Part shown: one piece after another, positions 17,715 to 25,907 of the stretch
How the letters are laid out: each line of letters starts with the position of its first letter
Numbering within the stretch: position 1 is the first letter of the stretch
Source of the DNA: Dialister succinatiphilus YIT 11850
GTDB lineage: Bacteria > Bacillota > Negativicutes > Veillonellales > Dialisteraceae
NCBI RefSeq assembly: GCF_000242435.1
Contig: NZ_JH591187.1
Location: 867,512-931,511, forward strand
Length of the DNA: 64,000 nt
Direction: 5' to 3'
Made by a program: the position numbers and the translations under genes
Notes under the pieces: generated by a model
Database searches by the model: none
What the model was told of the DNA's origin: nothing
What the model saw: only the letters and a program-made list of their open reading frames with translations

Positions 17715-19370
17715 GTAAGTGTCAAGTTTTCCTCGGTAATTCATTTGACTGTCGATGATTACTATCTCCGTGGCTTCGGTTTTATCAGTATTTCTGTATA
17801 GCTCTGGCCAGTCTCCCCATTGGTGAAGAAGAAGCTCCATAAACGCCTATACGCCCCTCCAGGCATCCCGGCCTATAGTTTCTCATTTTACGCTTCTGCG
17901 CCTCACTCCGGACATTCTGGGCGATTTTACGCTCTGCCTGCACCGCAGCCTTGTGCATGGCTCTATCCATCTTTTTGTAGCTTTTCCCATTAGCATGGTA
18001 CAGGAGAGCTGCTGTAAGTGTTTTATTCTTCCGGGCGGTCAATACCCAAACCATACACTCCATTCCCTCGCTGGACCAGCTCCGCCCCTGCCGCTTCATG
18101 CGATAGCTGTAAAACCGGTGATTTGTTTCTGCAGTCCCCAGGTGAATCTCTGTATGGATGCCGCGCTGACTCAGGCTGGGGATATAGGGAGCATTTCTCT
18201 CCAGATAGCTCTGCAGCTTGTCTACCTCCTCCAAATCCGCCTCTGTCCGGGCGCAGCTCCGGGCAGTATCCATCCATACGGGAATCTGTTTCATAATATC
18301 GTCGGTCCGGTGAAGTTCTCGGATAATGTGGTCTACCAGTTCCTTGTTGCAGAAGCTGAGCCGGGTCCGGATCTTTTCATGCACATGATAGCAGTCGCGG
18401 AAGTGCTGGTGATCCAGGCAGCCTTCTACCATTCGCTCAAAGTCCTGAAACTGGTATCCGGACCCTCCATCCCCATTCGACAGCACTGTGGTCTTAGACA
18501 GGTCATAGTGCCCAAGCAGATAGCTTCTTACCATTGCAAAAAGTTCTTTTCTGCAGGTAGATGCAAAGCAGCGAAGTCCTACCAGTTCTGTCCTGTTGCC
18601 ATTTTCCCTGACCCCCTCATATACCTGGAGGCGGTGCACTTCCGAAACGCCGCCTTTCTCCTTGTTCTTGAGTACAATTCCATCTCCTTCAATCGCTATA
18701 ATTTCCGGCTGCGTCGGCTTTTCAACCTTTTCCTCTTCTGCCAATGCTTTTTCATAAGCCTTTGCCTTCTTACCGGCATAATTCTTGAGTGAGATAACGG
18801 ACTGATGGGAGATGGTAATTTCCGCCAGGCTTTGCAGGAGTTCACTGGCACTGCGAGATGTGGTAATTGCGACAGCCTCGACAATCCGCTCAATCATTCC
18901 CAGGCTGTAGTGCTTTCTGGGTTCAAAGCCCATTTTGCGGTCCAGAGGATAGAAGCTCTTCCCTTCTTTCTGCAGAAGTCTTCGGGTATAGGTCAGCTCT
19001 CCATAGCGGCAGCAAATCGTCCTAGAGTCCCGGCGCGCCACACGCCACCCCTGTACCTTGTAAATCTGATACAGCTCAGTGTCAATACGCGCCAGGGCCA
19101 TAGCTATAAGCTGACAGTTCATTTCAGTGAGCCAATGAGTTAGCTTCCTTTCAGCCTCGATAGAGTCATCAGATTCCTTAATGAGAGAAATGACTGCACC
19201 AATTGCATTTTCACTCCAAATTTCTCCAGTTTTTGTTATAATATCCATGAGGAAAGCCCTTTCTTTGTTTTATTTGTGCACGGAAATTATAACATTTCCA
19301 CTCAAGGGGAGGCTTTCCTCTTTTATTGTTTCTGGAAAAATTCCCCTACCGAGTAAAATTTTACACTAAG
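17715..19370 (-). mobile_element. ISLre2-family insertion sequence (1,656 bp)
   Basis: The element is bounded by imperfect inverted repeats of about 24 bp: outer bases on the left GTAAGTGTCAA, right end read inward CTTAGTGTAAA, both running into TTTT-CTCGGTA, 19 of 24 matching. The 9-bp direct repeat TAGGACAGG flanks it exactly. It carries one intact transposase gene and nothing else. Size and gene fit the ISLre2 family. Intact ends, open reading frame and perfect target duplication suggest a recent insertion. Confidence 0.88.
17785..19248 (-). CDS. ISLre2 family transposase
   Basis: A 487-residue transposase, full length and uninterrupted. It resembles ISLre2/UPF0236 transposases: TICCRYGELTYTRRLL near residue 80, SNGDGGSGYQ (about 262) and the C-terminal HLGTAETNHRFYSYRMKRQG block with WSSEGM (about 375-405). 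It probably catalyses cut-and-paste or copy-out of its own element. It reads in the same direction as pheS, so outward transcription from the IS could reach the pheS leader. Confidence 0.88.
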   Translation of the reverse strand: MDIITKTGEIWSENAIGAVISLIKESDDSIEAERKLTHWLTEMNCQLIAMALARIDTELYQIYKVQGWRVARRDSRTICCRYGELTYTRRLLQKEGKSFYPLDRKMGFEPRKHYSLGMIERIVEAVAITTSRSASELLQSLAEITISHQSVISLKNYAGKKAKAYEKALAEEEKVEKPTQPEIIAIEGDGIVLKNKEKGGVSEVHRLQVYEGVRENGNRTELVGLRCFASTCRKELFAMVRSYLLGHYDLSKTTVLSNGDGGSGYQFQDFERMVEGCLDHQHFRDCYHVHEKIRTRLSFCNKELVDHIIRELHRTDDIMKQIPVWMDTARSCARTEADLEEVDKLQSYLERNAPYIPSLSQRGIHTEIHLGTAETNHRFYSYRMKRQGRSWSSEGMECMVWVLTARKNKTLTAALLYHANGKSYKKMDRAMHKAAVQAERKIAQNVRSEAQKRKMRNYRPGCLEGRIGVYGASSSPMGRLARAIQKY

Positions 19371-19379
19371 TAGGACAGG
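19371..19379. repeat. Target-site duplication, right copy
   Basis: TAGGACAGG, identical to 17706-17714. The following ~195 bp (19380-19574) up to the sirtuin stop hold no recognised feature. Confidence 0.85.
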
Positions 19380-19574
19380 CATGCGGGTACAGAAAGTTTA
19401 GAATGTTTAGAAAGTGCTGACCCCAGCTGCCGGAAAGGAGTACTCTTCTTATACCCCAGGGCAGCCTGTCTGTTCTTCCTATCATCCCAAAGGGAGCTTT
19501 ACAGTTCTAAACGATTTATCTCCTTTCACTTGTATCAGTACTTGCCTTTACCAGCTCTCGCCGCTCCGCCGGTG

Positions 19575-20312
19575 CTATACTCCCACCACTTCTCCCAGTA
19601 TTTTTCCCACGCTGTCATGGAAAACCAGATCGCAGGTACTATCCCTTCCCGTTTCATCCTGGTTAATCATCACAAGAGAATCGCCGGCAAAATAGTCAAT
19701 AAAGCCGGCGGCCGGATAGACCACCAGACTGGTGCCTCCAATGATGAGCATATCTGCCGTCTGTATGGCATCCATGGCATCTTCCATGGTATCCATATCA
19801 AGAGGCTCCTCATAGAGCACCACATCCGGTTTCACAATACCCCCGCAGTAAGGGCAGTGAGGCACCGGGCTGCAGAGGGAAAGGAAACTGTCCACGTCGT
19901 AGGAGCGGCCGCACTGAGTGCAGTAATTTCGCAGAATAGACCCATGAAGCTCCATCACATTTTGACTGCCTGCCTTTTGGTGAAGGCCATCAATATTCTG
20001 GGTAACAATACCATGGAGTTTTCCTTCTTCCTCCAGCCTGGCCAGAGCATAATGAGCCCTGTTCGGCTCAGCTGCTACCATGGCTTCTGCAAAGTTCTTG
20101 TAGTTGGTAAAAAACTCCACCGGATGTTCCTCATAAAAATGATGAGACAGCATTTCCTCCGGCGTCCAGGGAAGATTTGTCTTTTGCCGATAAATCCCAT
20201 TGGCCCCGCGGAAATCGGGAATATGGGATTCTGTAGAAACGCCGGCGCCGCCAAAGAAAGCAATCTTATGATGACTCTCAATCATTTCCCTCAGTCTTTC
20301 CAAATCAGTCAT
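19575..20312 (-). CDS. NAD-dependent protein deacylase, SIR2 family
   Basis: A 245-residue sirtuin that removes acyl groups from lysine using NAD+. It shows the NAD-binding GAGVSTESHIPDFRG (about 23-37), TQNIDGLH (about 106-113), the catalytic His in ELHGS, a four-Cys zinc site (CTQC...CPYC) and GTSLVVYPA. ATG 20312 (MTDLERL) follows AAAGGAG by 6 nt; the longer frame starting nine codons upstream has no site. Single gene, divergent from the HD-domain gene. Confidence 0.93.
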   Translation of the reverse strand: MTDLERLREMIESHHKIAFFGGAGVSTESHIPDFRGANGIYRQKTNLPWTPEEMLSHHFYEEHPVEFFTNYKNFAEAMVAAEPNRAHYALARLEEEGKLHGIVTQNIDGLHQKAGSQNVMELHGSILRNYCTQCGRSYDVDSFLSLCSPVPHCPYCGGIVKPDVVLYEEPLDMDTMEDAMDAIQTADMLIIGGTSLVVYPAAGFIDYFAGDSLVMINQDETGRDSTCDLVFHDSVGKILGEVVGV

Positions 20313-20415
20313 GATGGTCTCCTTTCTGATGGAATGCAAAAGCCTGTTTTTTTTATTTTACCATTTTTACAGAAGAAAAAGTCAATGGAGAACTTCGCGA
20401 TTTCCTCACCATTCA

Positions 20416-20444
20416 TTGACAACCTTTCTACTATCCCCTATGCT
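20416..20444 (+). promoter_or_regulatory. Promoter of HD-domain gene
   Basis: TTGACA (20416-20421), 17 bp, TATGCT (20439-20444), followed by AAGGAGG and the ATG at 20476. Confidence 0.85.
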
Positions 20445-20475
20445 AGATGTAGAATTTATGAAGGAGGAATTTATT

Positions 20476-21039
20476 ATGAGTCAGCTTACACTGGCGAAAG
20501 CCAAAGAAATTTTACCGAAGTATACCACCGAAGACCATCTTTTCACCCATGCCATGGCAGTGAGTGCAGCTATGGGCGCTATGGCGGATTATTTCCATGC
20601 CGATAAGGACCACTGGGAAGCTATCGGCTATCTTCATGATGTGGATTATGAAAAATATCCCAATGAACACTGTCACCATGTCCGGGAATTTCTGGAACCG
20701 GAAGGCGTAGATGAGGAAGATATCAATACCATCATTTCCCATGGCTGGGGCATCTGCGACAACGACGTGGAACCCACCACGGACATCGAGAAGAGCCTTT
20801 TCACAGTCGATGAACTCACCGGCGTAGTCATGGCCTATGCCCTTATGCGGCCCGAGGGCATTACAGGTATGGAAGTGAAGGGATTGAAAAAGAAATTCAA
20901 GGATAAACGGTTCGCTGCCGGCTGCAATCGGGACGTCATCAAAAAGGGATTTGCCATGCTGGGTCTTGATGCCGGTACTGTTATGCAGGCCTGCATTGAC
21001 GGCATGACCGCCCATAAGGAAGAACTGGGATTGAAATAA
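20476..21039 (+). CDS. HD-domain hydrolase
   Basis: A 187-residue HD-superfamily protein. Metal-binding residues are visible as HAMAVSAAMGAM (His about 25), GYLHDVDYEKYP (HD about 54-55) and a later SHGWGICDND. Such small HD proteins are putative phosphohydrolases; the substrate is unknown. ATG 20476 follows AAGGAGG at good spacing, and a strong promoter lies just upstream, so the longer frame beginning at 20311 is not used. lemA follows 32 bp downstream and may be co-transcribed. Confidence 0.85.
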   Translation: MSQLTLAKAKEILPKYTTEDHLFTHAMAVSAAMGAMADYFHADKDHWEAIGYLHDVDYEKYPNEHCHHVREFLEPEGVDEEDINTIISHGWGICDNDVEPTTDIEKSLFTVDELTGVVMAYALMRPEGITGMEVKGLKKKFKDKRFAAGCNRDVIKKGFAMLGLDAGTVMQACIDGMTAHKEELGLK

Positions 21040-21071
21040 TAGATTTGTTCTCCATTTCTAAGGAGGTTCCT

Positions 21072-21623
21072 ATGAAGAAACTGATTATTATCATTGCTGC
21101 AATCCTTGTCATTGCCGGCGGCCTGGTCAGCTCCTACAACGGCCTCGTCTCCATGCATGAACAGGTGAATTCATCCTGGGCCCAGGTAGATACCCAGCTT
21201 CAGCGCCGGGCTGACCTGATCCCCAATCTGGTAAACACGGTTAAAGGCTATGCGTCCCATGAACAGGAAGCGGTGAAGGCAGTGGCTGATGCCCGTTCCA
21301 AACTCTTGAATGCTTCCACGCCGACCGATAAAATCAGCGCTAATGGTGAATTGTCCAACGCCCTGGGCCGTCTGCTGATGGTAGCTGAAAATTATCCTGA
21401 TTTGAAAGCCAGCCAGAATTTCCTGGCACTTCAGGACGAACTGGCAGGAACGGAAAACCGGATTTCCGTAGCCCGTCGGGACTATAACAATCAGGTGCAG
21501 AAATACAATGCTAAAATTCATTCTTTTCCGGTAAGCCTCTACGCCGGTGCCTTCGGTTTCACCGACGCCCCCTATTTCAAAGCAGACGAAGGAGCCAAAG
21601 CAGCTCCCAAAGTACAGTTTTAG
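21072..21623 (+). CDS. lemA: LemA family protein
   Basis: A 183-residue membrane-anchored protein with one N-terminal hydrophobic segment (residues 3-20). The LemA coiled coil follows: SWAQVDTQLQRRADLIPNLV (about 35-54), then VAENYPDLKAS and ENRISVARRDYN. The helical bundle is probably extracytoplasmic. AGGAGG precedes the ATG at 21072. It pairs with the TPM-domain gene 51 bp downstream, a frequent association whose function is unclear. Confidence 0.92.
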   Translation: MKKLIIIIAAILVIAGGLVSSYNGLVSMHEQVNSSWAQVDTQLQRRADLIPNLVNTVKGYASHEQEAVKAVADARSKLLNASTPTDKISANGELSNALGRLLMVAENYPDLKASQNFLALQDELAGTENRISVARRDYNNQVQKYNAKIHSFPVSLYAGAFGFTDAPYFKADEGAKAAPKVQF

Positions 21624-21674
21624 TCAATTGGTCAGCCGGTGAGACAGTGAGCTGCTGATGAAAGGAGAGATACC

Positions 21675-22436
21675 ATGAAATCCGTAGGGAAAGTGTTGAT
21701 CGCTCTTTTGACCCTGGTTTTTGCATGGTTTTCCATAAATACCGTCCTGGCAGCAGAAACCTATCCCCCGCCGCCTTCTGATTCTTTCTACGCGGAAGAC
21801 TACACCGGTACCTTAAGCGTAGAAACAAAGAAACATATCAATGCCATAGGCTATGCACTGGATCAAAAGACCCATGCCCAGGTAGTGGTAGTCATGGTTG
21901 CCACCGTTCCCGATGGTGATCTGGAATCCTATGCCAACGGCCTTTTTCGAAGCCGGGGCCTTGGTGATAAAGAGAAAAACAACGGTCTCCTGCTTCTGGT
22001 TTCCATGAAAGATAGAAAAGCCCGGATTGAGGTGGGCTACGGCCTGGAAGGCGCCATGAATGATGCCAAAGCAGGGCGCCTGCTGGATACCTTCCTCATT
22101 CCGGCTTTCAAGAAAGGCGACTATAGCCGGGGTGTCCAGGATACCTATGACAACATGGTGCGGCAGGTCATGAAAGAATATGGCCTCGCCTCGCTGGACG
22201 GACTCTCAAGTCCTGCTGTCAAAGAAGACAGCGGATTTACTATGGAGGATTTTCTGACGCCCCTGGTGCTCCTCATCCTTCTGGTCATTGACTGGATCTT
22301 CCTGGGCGGCCGTCTCACCCGCCTCATCCTTTTCCTCCTCTTCACGGGCCGCGGAGGCGGCCGCGGCGGTGGAGGCTTCGGCGGAAGCGGCCGTGGCGGT
22401 TCCTCTGGAGGCGGCGGTGCCAGCCGGGGATGGTGA
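21675..22436 (+). CDS. TPM-domain (YgcG-like) membrane protein
   Basis: A 253-residue protein with a signal peptide ending near AAET (about residue 26) and a TPM domain (about 35-160) with YAEDYTGTLS, QVVVVMVATVPDG and RIEVGYGLEGAMND. One transmembrane helix (about 195-225) and a Gly/Arg/Ser-rich tail ending GGASRGW follow. Some TPM domains have phosphatase activity; most are uncharacterised. The domain is predicted outside the membrane. It sits in an operon with lemA. Confidence 0.9.
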   Translation: MKSVGKVLIALLTLVFAWFSINTVLAAETYPPPPSDSFYAEDYTGTLSVETKKHINAIGYALDQKTHAQVVVVMVATVPDGDLESYANGLFRSRGLGDKEKNNGLLLLVSMKDRKARIEVGYGLEGAMNDAKAGRLLDTFLIPAFKKGDYSRGVQDTYDNMVRQVMKEYGLASLDGLSSPAVKEDSGFTMEDFLTPLVLLILLVIDWIFLGGRLTRLILFLLFTGRGGGRGGGGFGGSGRGGSSGGGGASRGW

Positions 22437-22590
22437 AATGCCAGATTTGTCCGATCTTCTGTTTCTAACTGCCATCTGCTTTTCACCTTCTTCTTTCCTG
22501 CTCGAGCAAAATAAATCATTCCGGTAAAACAGTCATGGATAGACCGTCAATAAATACCAGCCTCTGGAAAGCCCTGCAAAAGAAACGATA

Positions 22591-22640
22591 AAAAGGAGCT
22601 GCGAAGAAATGATTGACATTTCTCCGCAGCTCCTTTTCAT
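22591..22640. terminator. Bidirectional terminator between TPM gene and citC
   Basis: Stem AAGGAGCTGCG/CGCAGCTCCTT around AAATGATTGACATTT, with T-runs both ways. It closes the lemA-TPM unit and the convergent citC. The rest of 22437-22667 is featureless. Confidence 0.87.
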
Positions 22641-22667
22641 TTCTATATTTATTTCTATAAAATACGT

Positions 22668-23765
22668 TTATTCCTTTTTAGCCTCTTTTACAGCAGCTTC
22701 TTCTTTTGCCTTTTCTTCGGCTTCCATCTTCTTGAAAGCTTCGGTCATTTTGATTCTGCGAATCACTTCCTGACCAGCGGGGCTCTTCAAATAGATAAGG
22801 GTCGTTTTCGGGACCATGCGATACACCGTTTCCCAGTCGTCATCAGCCAGCGCTTTGCGGACAGAGGAGGCCGATACAATTTGGTTGCCCTTCTGTTCTC
22901 TGGGGATTTCTTTCAGTTCAATGCCGTTCTGGGCAAATACTTCCCGCATGGCATTGTTATAGGCCAGAGTGGTCTTATCCGTCGGTTCTTCTCCCACAAA
23001 ACGCACAGTAATATTCAATGCCGGTGCAATGCGGGTAGCGAAAACGGTGGCGTCCAGTTTGGTCTGCGCTGCGAGTTCATCGGTACCCTTGATGAAATAG
23101 GTGGGGAAAGTGGCATTGGAAATAATGAAATCACCGCCGCTGATTACCTCCACGCCTTTCATATCCCGAACACCCTGTTTAATAAGGGAAAAACGGTCAG
23201 AGAACGGGAATATGGACCGGTCTTCCTGCACAGCAAAAATAATCACTTCATCGCAGTTGTTGTGGGCATATTCCACCAGGCTCCTGTGGCCAAGAGTAAA
23301 GGGATTGCAGTTCATTACGATGGCACCGCGGTTCTTTCCTTCACCAGTCCCCAGAATAGCCCGAACCCGGCCCAGGTAATCTTCCAGGGTATCCGTGCCC
23401 TTTTCCAAAAGGGCCGCATAAGGCTCCGCTACTGCCACGCATTTGAAGCCCATATGCTCAAAAATAGGCACATTCTTCGGTTTTGTGAAAATCTGGTTTC
23501 CTGTAACACCCCGGCGGTAGGATTCACCCTGCAGGTTGCGGATAATACGGCGGGTCAGCCCCTTCTTCTGATATTTCTCACTGATGGCAATATCCCGCAT
23601 GACACGGCCCCCCAGGGAACCGGTGCCGATGAGCTGTCCATCGTCATAAAGGCCCATGGTATAATCAATATTTCCTGTAAAAGTCAGGTCAAAGCCCTTC
23701 AAAAACTCTATTACTTTTGCTTTTTCCGAGGGATCGGTCAAAAAGATTTCATGTTCAGTAATCAT
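22668..23765 (-). CDS. citC: [Citrate (pro-3S)-lyase] ligase
   Basis: A 365-residue CitC, which acetylates the phosphoribosyl-dephospho-CoA prosthetic group of citrate lyase acyl-carrier protein using ATP and acetate. The N-terminal third is GNAT-like (DIAISEKYQKKGLTRRII). The remainder is a nucleotidyltransferase fold with NCNPFTLGHRSLVEYA (about 152-167) and SASSVRKAL near the end, then a charged Lys/Glu-rich tail. AAGGAG precedes the ATG. No citrate lyase (citDEF) or citX/citG genes are in the window. Confidence 0.9.
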   Translation of the reverse strand: MITEHEIFLTDPSEKAKVIEFLKGFDLTFTGNIDYTMGLYDDGQLIGTGSLGGRVMRDIAISEKYQKKGLTRRIIRNLQGESYRRGVTGNQIFTKPKNVPIFEHMGFKCVAVAEPYAALLEKGTDTLEDYLGRVRAILGTGEGKNRGAIVMNCNPFTLGHRSLVEYAHNNCDEVIIFAVQEDRSIFPFSDRFSLIKQGVRDMKGVEVISGGDFIISNATFPTYFIKGTDELAAQTKLDATVFATRIAPALNITVRFVGEEPTDKTTLAYNNAMREVFAQNGIELKEIPREQKGNQIVSASSVRKALADDDWETVYRMVPKTTLIYLKSPAGQEVIRRIKMTEAFKKMEAEEKAKEEAAVKEAKKE

Positions 23766-23867
23766 AGTCCGGACTCCTTTTTAAAAGAACAAAGATGAAA
23801 TTGTATATTCAAATCTTTGAAGTACTTAATTCTATTTAAATAAATACTTCTATCTGAAGACATTTCC

Positions 23868-23897
23868 ATTATAACATATCATTCTTACATCCTTCAA
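23868..23897 (-). promoter_or_regulatory. citC promoter
   Basis: TTGAAG (23892-23897), 18 bp, TATAAT (23868-23873) with an upstream TG. The leader of ~95 nt contains an imperfect inverted repeat GAAGTATTT...AAGTACTTC (23819-23850) that could be an operator. The remaining ~220 bp up to the folC terminator (23898-24114) show no feature. Confidence 0.7.
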
Positions 23898-24114
23898 TAT
23901 TTTTATAACATAAAATCATTATACTATGAAACGTATGTATAAGTTATGTCCTTTAAGGTTTTTCCAGAATTCCTGGATTAAACTGCGTCTGTGACCGCTC
24001 AGGTAGAAATGACTCCCTACGATATATCCGCCGCGTACCGGGGCTATGAATCTGCCCGACCTTCAGCCATATCGTCCATATTCCTGCTTTCTGCCCAATC
24101 CCGATCCCATCACC

Positions 24115-24146
24115 TTAAAAAACCCCGGGGCGCCCCCGGGGTTTTT
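24115..24146 (-). terminator. folC terminator
   Basis: Very strong stem AACCCCGGGG/CCCCGGGGTT with T-run on the minus strand, just after the folC stop. Confidence 0.92.
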
Positions 24147-24156
24147 CTTAAGCCTA

Positions 24157-25494
24157 TTATTTCTTTTCTTTGGCTGCTTCCATTTCTTTTTCTTCAATGA
24201 AACGGATGGCATCTCCCAGAATGTAAAGGGATCCGCAGATAAGGACAATGTCCCCTGCCCCTGCCTCTTTCGTAGCATCTTCCAGAGCAGCCTTGACAGA
24301 AGGTTCTGCCATGAAGGCAGCATCAATCTTCTGGGCTTTGATCATGGCACCGATTTCTTCAGGCTTCCTTGTCCTGGGTGTAGGTGCCTCGCAGGCGAAA
24401 ACCTTGTCTCCCTTGCGGATAAGAAGCTGAATCACCGTTTCTGTATCCTTGTCAGCCAGAGATGTGAATACAAAGAGGCGGCGTTTATCGGGATACTGTT
24501 CCTCCAGCGCTTCCATAAGGGCTTCAGCTCCTGCCGGATTATGAGCACCATCCATGATATAGGTGACGCCTTTTACATCGTGGATTTCAAAGCGTCCCTG
24601 CCAGCGGGTCCGGGCCAGACCTTCGCGAAGATCATTTTCATTCACCCGGTCATCCTGCTTCATGATGATAGACAGGGCCATGGTAGCTACTGCTGCATTC
24701 ACAGCCTGATGAGCTCCTACGAAAGGAACAAAGAGAAGGCTCTTTTCCAGTTCCTTAGGCATATCTTTCCGTTTCACCGTAACTACCTGTCCATGTTTCC
24801 AGGGATTTCTGGAATCAATTTCAAAATCCCTGCCGTAGAAATAGATGCGGGATTTTTTTTCATGGGCTTCCTTCTTCAGCTGTTTCAAAGCCACATGCTG
24901 GGCTGCAGTAACCACCGGAATGCCTTCTTTGATGATGCCAGCCTTCTGGTGAGCGATTTCCTGAAGGGTATTGCCCAGGTACTTCATGTGGTCCATAGCT
25001 ACATTGGTAATGACAGAAACCACCGGAAGAATGACATTGGTCGAATCATAAAGTCCGCCCATGCCCACTTCCATAACTGCGTAATCCACTTTCTGTTCTT
25101 TGAAATACCAGAAAGCCATGGCCGTCAGAAGTTCAAATTCCGTCGGTGCTTCTACGCCGTCTGCAATGATTTCTTCCGCCGCCTTCCGCACCACGGTAGC
25201 TGCTTTGGCAAAGTCTTCTCTGGAAATATCATGGCCGCAGATATAAATCCGTTCGGTGTAGTCCAGCAGATGAGGGGAAATGTAACGCCCCACCCGGAGC
25301 TGGGCATTTTCCAGCACGCTGGTAATCATGGCCACCACGCTTCCTTTGCCGTTGGTGCCGGTGACATGAATCACCTTGTAAGCGGTTTCCGGATTTCCCA
25401 GTTTCTTCAGCATGGCTTCTATCCGTTCCAGTCCCGGCTTAATGCCAAAGGACGCTGCCTGTTCCAGATAGGCCACTGATTCTTCGTAATTCAT
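24157..25494 (-). CDS. folC: Folylpolyglutamate synthase/dihydrofolate synthase
   Basis: A 445-residue Mur-ligase-fold enzyme that adds glutamate to dihydropteroate or folates. It has the P-loop VTGTNGKGSVVAMI (about 45-58), YISPHLLDYTERI (about 71-83), VMEVGMGGLYDSTNV and DGAHNPAGAEAL (about 312-323). AAGGAG lies 5 nt before the ATG. It is monocistronic here, separate from the folP-folB-folK cluster at 48-49.6 kb. Confidence 0.95.
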   Translation of the reverse strand: MNYEESVAYLEQAASFGIKPGLERIEAMLKKLGNPETAYKVIHVTGTNGKGSVVAMITSVLENAQLRVGRYISPHLLDYTERIYICGHDISREDFAKAATVVRKAAEEIIADGVEAPTEFELLTAMAFWYFKEQKVDYAVMEVGMGGLYDSTNVILPVVSVITNVAMDHMKYLGNTLQEIAHQKAGIIKEGIPVVTAAQHVALKQLKKEAHEKKSRIYFYGRDFEIDSRNPWKHGQVVTVKRKDMPKELEKSLLFVPFVGAHQAVNAAVATMALSIIMKQDDRVNENDLREGLARTRWQGRFEIHDVKGVTYIMDGAHNPAGAEALMEALEEQYPDKRRLFVFTSLADKDTETVIQLLIRKGDKVFACEAPTPRTRKPEEIGAMIKAQKIDAAFMAEPSVKAALEDATKEAGAGDIVLICGSLYILGDAIRFIEEKEMEAAKEKK

Positions 25495-25519
25495 AATTTC
25501 TCCTTTACATAAGAAGTAC

Positions 25520-25711
25520 TCCCTGATGAAAGGGAGTCTTCGATTGGTTTTGATGATTGCGGCTGAGCCGTGGGTTCTTCACCCTTCAGGCGCATAAGAT
25601 TCTAAGGCTTAATGAATCCTTTGTGAAGGAAAGAGGATGGCGGCTTCGCCGCAGGCTGTGCCAGCTGACGTTCCGTCACCGCCGGCGGTGCCTGTAAACT
25701 TTCCTCCCCGC
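25520..25711. repeat. Short-hairpin-rich intergenic DNA
   Basis: Between folC and the 165-bp element lie several small GC-rich inverted repeats, e.g. GCGGCTTCGCCGC, TGACGTTCCGTCA and CGCCGGCGG. The style matches the hairpin loci at 41.7 and 51.7 kb. No gene found. Confidence 0.5.
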
Positions 25712-25876
25712 TAGGGAAGCGCTGATTAAATCGTTGTCTGCTTTTATTCTTGAATTTTTATGCAATGCAAGGAATGGGACGACGCGAATAGCGAGCTATT
25801 TAAGGAGTCCCATGACGAAGCAGTGCATAAAAATTCTTATGAAAGCAGACTCTATGAATTAATCAGTGCTTCCCTA
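25712..25876 (+). mobile_element. 165-bp palindromic MITE-like element, copy 1
   Basis: Flanked by TA, with terminal inverted repeats GGGAAGCGCTGATTAA / TTAATCAGTGCTTCCC. Almost the whole element folds back on itself around AATAGC-GA-GCTATT. This is the most diverged copy, but its differences are paired: GGGCT/AGCCC in other copies is GGGAC/GTCCC here. It lies 31 bp after the valS stop. No transposase inside; TA flanks suggest mobilisation by an IS630/Tc1-mariner-type enzyme (inference). Confidence 0.85.
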
Positions 25877-25907
25877 AAGTCCCGTCCTGCTTAAGAACCT
25901 TTTGCAA

